Shown here: positions 55,303-64,000 of the stretch, piece by piece
Layout of the letters: each line of letters opens with the position of its first letter
How positions within the stretch are numbered: position 1 is the first letter of the stretch
From: Oegoconia quadripuncta
Taxonomy: Eukaryota > Arthropoda > Insecta > Lepidoptera > Autostichidae
Assembly (NCBI GenBank): GCA_949316235.1
Contig: OX438745.1
Span: 191,001-255,000, forward strand
Reading direction: 5' to 3'
DNA: 64,000 bases
Translations under genes and position numbers: made by a program
Notes under the pieces: generated by a model
The model's input: the letters and a program-made list of their open reading frames with translations, nothing else
What the model was told of the DNA's origin: nothing
Databases searched by the model: none

Positions 55303-55555
55303 TTAGCCGCCTTTGTGGCTCAATACGAGTATAACTAAGAGTTAAACAGAGGTCGTGGGTTCGATTTAGCGGGTACATATTTTGTACTCGGTTTGGGTTG
55401 TGGTAAGGCTTGTTATATCTTATCTTAAGTTTGCCGTCAAGTAAAGCATTGTTATTTTCCGGCTATTTGAAAGATAGTTCGTACGAGCGCACTTCTATCT
55501 TCACTTAACATCAAGTGTAATTGAGGTCAAGTGCTCACCCGTCATCTTTTCTAAT
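55303..55555 (+). mobile_element. SINE-C, old and diverged
   Basis: 'gccgcctttgtggctcaata', 'tcgtgggttcgat', 'gtactcggtttgggttg' and a 3' block with 'cttcacttaacatcaagtgt'. Confidence 0.65.
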
Positions 55556-56055
55556 AGCGAATCGAAAGACTACAATTTTTTGGACTCTCTGATATTTATA
55601 AAACACTAATATTTTTAAACAAAATGTCTGATGACTTGTGAACGGAACTTACGATGATCAAGGCTTTAACTCTACCGACCACTTGCGAAAACTAAGCCTC
55701 GGCTCAACTTGTTCCATTTTCAAATCGATTTAGCCCTGGCCTTCCAACTAACTGCCAAAAGTTCCGAATCTATACCACAAAGAGGCGCCGACTAATACGC
55801 GGACATACCAACCTAACACCACAACGAAAACGAAATGAGTTTTCTTCGCAAACAACTTCCGTTCATATCCTTATCTTATCTTCAAACAGCTGATACTGGC
55901 TGGTGATGATAAAACATAGACAAACGTAAAGAAAAAAGCTACAAAAGTCGTTTAATGAAAATCAATTTCGAATTTGGATTGTAAGACAAAGGAAACACCA
56001 TTCAGCCAATGATTTGAATTCGGAACGTGCGACGTAAACGGGCCGCACCGCAGCA

Positions 56056-56191
56056 ATGGCGGCCATATCGATCGACGCGGCCAGTCCGCGCCCGGCCGCC
56101 GCGCGCGTAGTACGTGTGTGCTCGCGCTCGCCCGCGCCATCGCTCGACACTATAACCTCTCTACCCCGACGTCTACCAACATCTGATCCCG
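56056..56191 (+). CDS. possible first coding exon of an unidentified gene
   Basis: ATG in good context (CAGCAATGG) opens MAAISIDAASPRPAARVVRV and continues Ser/Pro/Arg-rich to TSDP, then a strong donor CCCG|GTAAGT (phase 1). The DNA is a sharp CpG-rich island in an AT-rich region, typical of insect first exons. Not recognised. It could equally be untranslated leader. The next exon is not seen before 64 kb. Confidence 0.4.
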
Positions 56192-57761
56192 GTAAGTATC
56201 ACAACCTTCCAAACTCACCCATACATATATTTTAAAATACGGACTGCATCAAACGGCATATGAAATACAGCTGCATTACGTCAGACGTCATTGTATTATA
56301 TCAACAAATTCGTCAGTCCTGTCAATATAAATTCGTTTGACGTTTGTGATGTCTGAACCGAAAGGACTTCGGTATGTGTAGGTATAAACAAATATGTGTC
56401 TATGAGGCTAAGTTCATAACTTAATGTAATACTTGGGCATCACTAATTGCATTAAGTTGTGTGTGTGAACGAGAACTGATCCCCCCAGAGTAATTACGTT
56501 AATTTCTCGACGTGGAACAATGTAAATATTTTCCGGTTTTCATCGCTCTTCTAATTATCATCTTTATGTACATTTTCCTGGCTAATTTGATTGTCCTCGT
56601 GTCCAGTTGCGTTGTGTTCTCGACAAATGTTTGGATTGGCCTTATATAAAGCAAGTGTACATCCATGCCTACTTTAACAAATTACTTCCAATTCCTTGAC
56701 GCATAAGTTCATCAAAACATATTAGTCAGCTGTACCTACCGTAACCTAGTTATTATTTTATCATTATATTGAAGTAACTGTAGTTTTCTGAGATTCTAAT
56801 TCGACTCTCACATATTGTTTTACTGATATATCATATAAAAATATTCACGAGATCGTTATTGCTACTTACATAATCTTATCTGTCAATGGCTCTTTGTTTT
56901 AAATCTGTAATGATGACTATACTTAATGCAGAAACATAATTGGATTAGCAGTTATCCTTTTATTTATGACAGGTTACACAAAAATGTCTAAAGAAAGTCT
57001 TGCGTAAGACAACACACATTAATCCTCCCGCCTCAAGCATTTAAGGGTTCTGGAATTGGCCCAGTGACCTTGTATTTGCAAATTGAGAAGGGCAGGAGTA
57101 TTACGTTTCGGAGGGTCAGAGATGAGGGTTAATCGAGACAAAGAAACCTCAAAGTACCCAAGTGAACCTTAAGCCTTAACTGAGATCTTTTATTTAATGA
57201 CAGCTACAAGGGAACCCTATCTGCTTGGGATCCTATGGGAATGAATTGATATACCGAGAAACATATGTTACAGAATTAATTGAAATTTATAAACCACATA
57301 CTGGCCTTATGGTTCCAAGCAAAATCCAATAAGATCAACTCTCTCTTCTCGTGGGTGCATTAAAAGGCAACTGAGGGATTGCGATCATAGCATAGCATCA
57401 ATGAAGGGCAGCAGAGTCATTGCTCCGAAGCTCCCAAATCTGCTATCACCAACCCGTCGGCTTGCTAGATGCAATCACTCCAAGGCAGAAACTGATGTCC
57501 AGTAGTCAACACTTATAGCTGATGATCTCACGATGAACCACACGATACAGCCATGACACTCAAGATGCTGTAAACACAAAATGTAATCAAATCAATAGAG
57601 CTTGCAAGACAAGAAGATATGGAAAATTTCTATGTTATAAATAACATAGACAAAGAAATCAAAATACCATTGCATGTTATCAAAAATGTAATCAAGTCAA
57701 CAGAGCATGCAATATACAAGAACAAATGGAAAATATGTATGCTATATATTCAAAAGTAGCA
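56192..57761. other. putative large intron, unassigned
   Basis: Repeat-poor at first, no exon recognised. 57340-57500 resembles retroelement debris. Confidence 0.35.
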
Positions 57762-57898
57762 TTTCGCCTGCCTGGAATAACTTACTTCATCGGATAAAAA
57801 ATATCCTATGATGTTCTACCTAATGTACTAAATTCATCCGTTTCGCCATGATTGAGCAAAGCACAAACATCCAAATTATCGCATTTATAATATTAGTC
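57762..57898 (-). mobile_element. Helitron-like nonautonomous repeat
   Basis: Reverse of the 16.7-kb copy: 'ttcatccgtttcgccatga', 'gcatttataatattagt'. Confidence 0.5.
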
Positions 57899-58371
57899 AG
57901 AAATTAGATTAGATAGCAACAGAAACAGTACGATTCAATGTTATTCAAAATGCTACAAATGCAATAAATACAAGAGAGCATTCAACACAAAAAGAATGAA
58001 GAAATGCTTTTGCTGCATGCAATATAGAAACTGAGAATCAATACGACACCGAACGGTAAACGAAAATCGTTTCAAAACTAAATACAATTCTACAACATAA
58101 CTACTGGCTGAGATGAATCTTGCGCTTCCAAGCGTAACGACAGTACGTTCAACTGCAGCAAAAACAACGTTGGAACATTTATGAATCCATTTTGTGGCAG
58201 GCGTTCGTGAACAACAATGACGTCATCAGTATACATATTCACAATACACAAACATATCCCAAGTACGAATGCTAGAGGAATTCAAAAAGAGTCATAGTAA
58301 AATTCTAATCTGACTGCTGATGATTAATAATGTATTATTTATTATACAACAAAATTGAAAATACCTATATC

Positions 58372-58829
58372 TTATAGAAAAGATACGCCGTCCAACTCGC
58401 TTCCGTGAGGCATAGTACCTAGTACGCTAGCGCTATTGCCCCGCTGAATGCATAAGCTCAACTGCTGAGCAAAGTAGGCACCAGCTCTCGCATCTCCAGA
58501 GGCGTGGACCATTGTAACGGATAAATCCTTGACAAATTGTTTCGCGTCAGAAGACCACGGGTCCAATGTCTCCACTGCAAGCGCCGTAAACTCGTGGTTT
58601 ATAGAGATTGACGCATATTTACGGCACTCGTTACTTTGAGCTTGTTCAGCCGCGATTCTAGCTCTTTGCGTAGTTCCTTGTATAAGGGACGGTGCCAAAG
58701 TATCCGCACAAGTTGCGTCCCATACCAAGGTGCGCCCCAAGCACCAGGGTACTAAGGTGGCTCCATCAGGTCTTTTCCCGTCGTCCCTGAATAAGCGACA
58801 AGGCTCCAGAGTCGCCGGGACCGCTGTTT
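58372..58829 (-). pseudogene. KRPDG-type element C-terminus (copy 5)
   Basis: Minus-strand frame of about 150 codons: 'AVPATLEPCRLFRDDGKRPD', 'GRTLVWDATCADTLAPSLIQ', 'HEFTALAVETLDPWSSDAKQ' and 'LCIQRGNSASVLGTM'. A TAA just upstream and loss of the Cys/His knuckle mark a 5' truncation at about 58830. The frame begins before the first Met, which lies internally at 58740. Its divergence from copy 3 shows an independent, older insertion. Confidence 0.65.
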
Positions 58830-59544
58830 AATTGCAAATACATGTATATTGCATTCTGTATGTTGATGACGTAACAGTAGAGGTTCACGATGAGCCTGAT
58901 AAGAAATTACGTTACGTTTTACGCTATCACCATTAACACTGTTAATTATTTTATATGCATTTTCATAATCCTGAAATGGAATTTACTCATTACTATATAA
59001 CTATATATTGAAAATCTCGAGAGATATAATAAAAAAACAAGTGATGAAAGGAATTTTTTTTGGAAACGACTTAACCGATTTACATCAATTATAGCTAGAA
59101 CAATTTCGCATACACCAGTTTTCAAAGACACTACAACATTAATAACATCAAGGTCTTCTTTTCGAGTTGAGGAAAGTTTAAAATTTTATTAGACCAACAC
59201 TTAGCTAATCTAACAGCACTCTATGTGGCGTTAAGAAGGTCATCAAAGGTGCAGCTGTCACGACAGGCAGAGAACGATAATAGGGAATTCATTGTTTGCG
59301 GGGAGACTCACACCGATCACTCCCGCCATCGGAAAAGCCAGACCTCCACAGACTATCTTTTCTGCGGCCGACTTGGGTCCGAAGCCGATTTAAGGATTTC
59401 CATATCGGCCATGGTAAATCGTGCCCAGGAGGAAGAGACTTCTCAAGCGGGAGAAGCGACGCAAGAGAGTTGTTTAAACTAAAAAATTAATAAACGGTTT
59501 TAATTCTCTATAGCCAATTTGACTCTATACTGCTATAGACACAC
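58830..59544. other. unassigned, with retroelement debris at 59160-59310
   Basis: The 59160-59310 block shares words with 24.2/24.6 kb and 63.8 kb. An 85-codon ORF at 59225-59482 is on the opposite strand to the likely original coding sense and is rejected as a gene. Confidence 0.4.
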
Positions 59545-59642
59545 GGTTTATTTATTAAATTTAATGATGTAATTAGGTGCAATAGGCTACAAACGCCACC
59601 GTCAAATGTTACGGTTACATCATTAAATTTAATAAATAAACC
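59545..59642. repeat. 28-bp perfect inverted repeat, 42-bp spacer
   Basis: Arms 59545-59572 and 59615-59642 are exact complements (from 'ggtttatttatt' to 'aatgatgtaa'). The right arm merges into the first bases of the SINE-C head. Confidence 0.9.
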
Positions 59643-59970
59643 GCCTCCGTGGCGCAATGTAAACAACATTGGGTTTACGATTCGAAGGTCGAGGGTTCGA
59701 TCCCCAGCGGGGTACATGTTTAAGTACTCGGTTTGGTTGGTGGTAGGGTATTTTAAATATCCGCCTGGCTAGCTACCACCATCTTATCTAAATCTGCCGC
59801 CAAGCAGCAATGTTAATAGCATTGTTGTGTTCCGGTTGTCAGAGATAAGATAGCCAGTCCCCCAAATGTGTTGGGGTTTCCGGGTCAGCACGTTTCCACC
59901 TTCGACCTCATCTTCACTTAACATCAGGTGTGATTCAGGTCAACTACGAACCCGTCGTGCATAAAAAAAA
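59639..59970 (+). mobile_element. SINE-C followed by an N1 tip
   Basis: Full SINE-C with B box 'gggttcgatccccagcg'. Its A tract runs into 'acactttattgcacaac' of an N1 3' tip. Confidence 0.87.
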
Positions 59971-59989
59971 ATACACTTTATTGCACAAC

Positions 59990-60964
59990 AGAAATGCTTA
60001 ATATAAGTTTGTTTTTGTATTTGACAATACATTGTGAATTTGTTTATGGCCCTCAATAAATGGAAAAAAAATTTACTCAATCATGACAATTATGCTCTAA
60101 AATGTATTTTTATTTCGCAACAATGGAGCTCATTAGATTAGAGTTGGCTAAATTCGAAACATTCCCGTTCCACGAGTCGGTAGCCAGGTCTCCCGGTCCC
60201 AAAACAATTCCAAGTTTCACGAACAAAAACTCCACTGCTGCCTACAAAGGCTATGAACCCGAATTTGTGTAACGAACCGAAATTGATAATGTGTAAGCAA
60301 TGTAGCAACTGTAAGCTTCATTTGAAAATGCTTCGTCGACTTTTCGGATTGATTTCGCTCAATTACCTATTGATTGCAACAATTATTTGAATTGTTCAAT
60401 TTGACTTTTAGTTCTCGTACTAATTTGATTGTAAATATAATACCAACAACAACTCTAGTTAATTTTATTTTTATTTTATTTTATTTATTTACATAGAATC
60501 AACAGCATTATTACAAATTCTTATACAGAAAAGTAATACCAAACTTACGCCAATTAAAAATTCTTATTATGTTACTGACAATGGTTACCTTAACATTATT
60601 AATTATAATATTATTATATAAATATCAATGAAAACAAATCAAGAATATAATCAAAGTTAAGAATAAGAATCGCTTATTTGACCCATTTATCGACACACAT
60701 AATCAAATCAAATCAAATCAAAAATGTTTTATTTCGTAAGTTATAAGAATAACATTAGAAATCGTCATGACATACAGTTATCGCTCATTCACTAGGCAGT
60801 CTCCCCAGAGAAGAACGAGCAAGAAATGTGTTAAATAAATAAATAAATAAGAAACTCAGGGGTTGCTCTTTTAAAATAAGTCAATACAAATACAATTTGA
60901 AATAATTGTAAAATTTATTTAAAGGCAAATTTTGAAAGTCTACCGGAACCTTGTTAGAAAAGCG
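59990..60964. other. unassigned, AT-rich
   Basis: 60590-60622 shares about 30 bp ('ttattaattataatattatt') with 233-262, and 60708-60740 has 'aaatcaaatcaaatc'; probably another dispersed tail. No gene. Confidence 0.4.
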
Positions 60965-61120
60965 TATACATTGGTGTCGATTCGGTTGCGCACGAACTAA
61001 ACTAAAACCAGATTTAAACTGGTGCTGTCACGTTATATTTGTTCCAGAGAGAAAAAGACAGACCTACTTTAAAATTGGTTTTAGTTTAGTTTGCGTACAA
61101 CCGAATCGACACCATTGTCC
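60965..61120. mobile_element. ~155-bp inverted-repeat element
   Basis: Ends are about 45-bp imperfect inverted repeats: 'ggtgtcgattcggttgcgc' with 'actaaactaaaacca' at the left, and the complement at the right. The spacer is only about 60 bp and noncoding. Confidence 0.65.
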
Positions 61121-61972
61121 CTTGAATGACTTGGTGACTATTAATTTATATTGTATAAATGTGAAAATAACCAATGAACACAGTGAAATTGGGACCGGGG
61201 GAGATAAAAGTAATCGGTCGTCGTACCACAAAGTCCTCAACAACCACGTTGTTAAACTGAGGAGTATCACATATGGTTTGTTGCCTCAGACCATAGAGTG
61301 AAGGGTTTTCAAAGAGACCACTCAACTCATTATCATACTGGATGAGTTTTTTTACCGTAAGGAAAAAATAGGGCATATTAGGTAAGTGAAATAGAAGGTA
61401 TTTGCATAGGCAGTTTAATTGTTTTTTCAAAACCATCGTCTTATAAAGCCTTAATTGTGCCATTTAACGGTCGCTTTTGTAGCCAATTCCCCATAATTGC
61501 ATCATTCTTCTTAGCGAGTCGATGGCAAAAAATATCAAATTCTTGAGGACCAAAATGTGGCAACGCCGACAGCATTGTCTGTGGCATCATTAAATTAAAT
61601 AAATAAAGCTCGGAGAAAATAAAATTCCAAATAAATTATATTAAATAAATTCCATGATAGCAACCCTGCGAATCACACCAGTTGCTTACGAGCGATTTGA
61701 ATACTCATCCGGTATGATCTGTGCCTTAATTCTTTGTCCTTCAGTCAATTATTACACGGTTAAAATTGTTTGACTTAATAGTTGGATTTTCTTTTAAGAT
61801 AAGAACTCTAAGTCCAACTCAATCTCAGATAACGGGAAACAATGAGGAAGATTTTGGGAAAAGCGACATAAGAAACTCCATTAGTCATTATTCTTTAGAT
61901 TCAGAGCTGACGTAATCATTGTCTCTGTTTTAACCCCCGATGAAAAATGATGGATGTTATAAGTTTGAAGCT

Positions 61973-62008
<36 letters not shown>

Positions 62009-63151
62009 CGTATCTGTGTAATTGTGTGTCTGTCTGTGGCATAGATTTGCACCAAAACGGCTCAACATATTTGTAAGTGTTTTTTATTTATTTCTTATCT
62101 GTTTAATGGAAGTCGCTTCAGTCAGGTTTTAAAAGAAATTTTCAACATACTTCCTCGTAAAGTGGATCTAATTTCAACGGTGTTATATATATCAAGCAGC
62201 TCATAAAACATGCGTGTGTTATAAACGCAAATAGTGAAGTTATATTCTATAACTGCACCATTTGCTAAGGCAAAGAACATAAGTCTCATACAGCCAAGTG
62301 AAAAGACCATCAACCATCAATATGCTTCAAATGGTTACCAGCCAGCCAGTAGACAGCGCGCCGTGTGATTTTTTATTAGCTTTTATTAGGTCCAAGTCTT
62401 TGTCAATATTTATATATTTATTGATTTGATTAGCATAAACATTCGTAGTGTTAAGGAATCGTGTATTTATTACCGGCCTTGAAGAACTCTCATCAGGCCT
62501 TTCTTGAGGAACCTCACGTCGTAGTGCGGTGGGAATGCCGCGGCGTGGATTTTATTAAACAATCTAATAATGCGAAAAATACGCCCCGAATACAGAACCT
62601 CCTCCTTTTTTGAAGTCTGTTAAAAATAGACTAATGCAGCGCAAGGACGTGGATTATAAAATATATGATTCAATGAACACGTAATATGACGTGTCATCTG
62701 AATTAAAACGAGCTCTACGGGTAATTTATGTTAATAAATATAATGTCCTGATGTACTGACGGACATCATAGTACAACCGAAACGCGTGTATGGATGTTAC
62801 TGAATTTTAGCAGGTGTGTTCCTTAGGTTGCATAGAGGCGCTCTAGTAAGAGATTTTTTTGAATTTCCACTCCTAATATGGTAAAAATAAGAGGAGAAAT
62901 GTTTATTTTATTTATTTTATTGGGCACACCAACAGAGTTACATAAATAGTCTTAAATCAAATAACGGGGGTAACATTTCTTGTACGCCAATTAGAGGTGT
63001 ACACAGCTTTGGTCAAGCTTTAAATACAAACTTTAAGTGCAAATAGAATACATTCTAAATTAGCTATATCATTTCAATTTGGTTATCTACAAATATATTG
63101 TTATAAACCCTGGCATACCTGACTGTACAATCCCAGATACAAAAACATTAT
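61121..63151. other. unassigned; microsatellite at 61977-62010
   Basis: A (TG)n tract at about 61977-62010. ORFs of 63-116 codons overlap on opposite strands without domains. 62900-63000 looks like a retroelement tail. No supported gene. Confidence 0.4.
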
Positions 63152-63480
63152 AACCGCCTCCGTGGATCAATGTAAACAACATTGGGTTTACGATTCGGAG
63201 GTCGCGGGTTCGATCCTCAGCAGGGTACATGTTTAAGTACGCGGTTTGGTTGGTGGTAGGGCATTTTAAATGTCCGCCTGGCTAGCTACCACCATCTTAT
63301 CTAAATCTGCCGCCAAGCAGTAATGTTAATAGCATTGTTGTGTTCCGGTTGTCAAAGATAAGATAGCCAGTCCCCCAAATGCGTTGGGGTTTCCGGGTCA
63401 GTACGCTTCCACCTTCAACCTCATCTTCGCTTAACATCGGGTGTAATTCAGGTCAAGTACAAACCCGTTGTGCATGAAAA
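63152..63480 (+). mobile_element. SINE-C, full-length
   Basis: Head 'accgcctccgtggatcaatg', complete body, 3' end 'acccgttgtgcatgaaaa'. Confidence 0.88.
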
Positions 63481-63481
63481 A

Positions 63482-63705
63482 CGACCTTTATCCCAAATTG
63501 AGTGATCAGAAATATTCCAAACTAAAGCGTTTGGGTGTTCACATTAAGAGATTATGCTTGAAACAACATCCACGGTTCACCTTCGAAATATATAGAAATA
63601 CACACGGGACCCCCTGGTTTTTTTTTGAAGGTGGGGAAGGGGCTTTTTTGGTGGAAATCCCTTAGTCGCTTTAACGACACCCACGGGAAGAGATGGGTTG
63701 TTTCT
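63482..63705 (+). repeat. family F repeat
   Basis: 'gacctttatcccaaattg', 'acatccacggttcac' and 'cgacacccacgggaagag'. Gives the fullest left end of the family in this window. Confidence 0.65.
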
Positions 63706-64000
63706 ATTCTTTTTATGTGCCGAAACTACACAGCACGAATCACTAGAAAACCTGCTTTCAAATAAAAAAAACTGCACCTTTGACAACCCCCTTAACGCCA
63801 CAGAAAATGCTGTTAGAATGGCTCAGGTTTGGTCCAATAAAATTTGAAACTTGCCTTGAAAACTGCATCCATATCGGTTCATATATTTTTAGAGCTATGG
63901 TGCGATAGACAAATACATAGATACAAACGTAAAGGTGAAACTTATAACACCCCTTTGTTTCGTCAGGGGTTAAAAATACAATAACAGTAACATTTAATTT

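Noticed and set aside
4353..63480. tRNA-like heads with B boxes (e.g. 4353, 19850, 32511, 59641)
   Set aside because: All sit at the 5' end of a repeated SINE body, in many copies, and lack a complete acceptor stem, so they are not free-standing tRNA genes.

Overview
The window looks like part of an insect nuclear genome, most likely a moth or butterfly (Lepidoptera). Three things point there: exon-intron genes with GT-AG junctions, AT-rich introns packed with tRNA-headed SINEs, and non-LTR retrotransposon tails and Helitron-like ends of the kind common in lepidopteran assemblies. The order is inferred from repeat style and gene content; the species cannot be told.

Three host transcription units can be supported. 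(1) About 9.2-11.7 kb, + strand: a terminal exon encoding a Gln-rich protein with seven near-perfect copies of a five-residue repeat, followed by a long 3' UTR. It has no in-frame ATG, so it must be spliced from upstream. (2) 23.5-39.5 kb, + strand: the last eight coding exons of Skeletor (DOMON domain, cupredoxin-like domain, long Pro-rich and acidic tail). All splice phases are mutually consistent and give 1193 residues in the window; the DM13-type N-terminus is not seen and probably lies to the left. The Gln-rich exon has the same entry phase (0) as the first visible Skeletor exon and lies upstream on the same strand, so it could be an alternative last exon of Skeletor. (3) 41.4-45.9 kb, - strand, convergent with Skeletor: FANK1 (fibronectin type III plus ankyrin repeats), seven phase-consistent exons. 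A possible first exon of another + strand gene lies at 56.06-56.19 kb, preceded by a CRE/octamer-rich stretch at 53.3 kb.

The rest is mostly repeats. There are three main tRNA-headed SINE families (called A, B and C here) in both orientations, often truncated, nested or mosaic. There are 3' ends of at least three non-LTR retrotransposon families. Five relics of one C-terminal domain (zinc-knuckle-like plus KRPDG...WD) sit between 47 and 59 kb. A complete 2.4-kb Tc1/mariner-superfamily transposon with about 428-bp inverted repeats and an intact 360-residue transposase lies in a Skeletor intron. Small MITE-like inverted-repeat elements, a 1.66-kb minisatellite with higher-order patterning, a ten-copy 37-bp array and a TG microsatellite complete the picture.

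I see no CRISPR array, operon, rRNA gene or convincing free-standing tRNA gene. The best leads are the transposon insertion with its shuffled flanking duplications, the Gln-rich exon, the cluster of KRPDG relics, and the conflict between Skeletor's spindle-matrix reputation and its secreted, membrane-anchor-like architecture.
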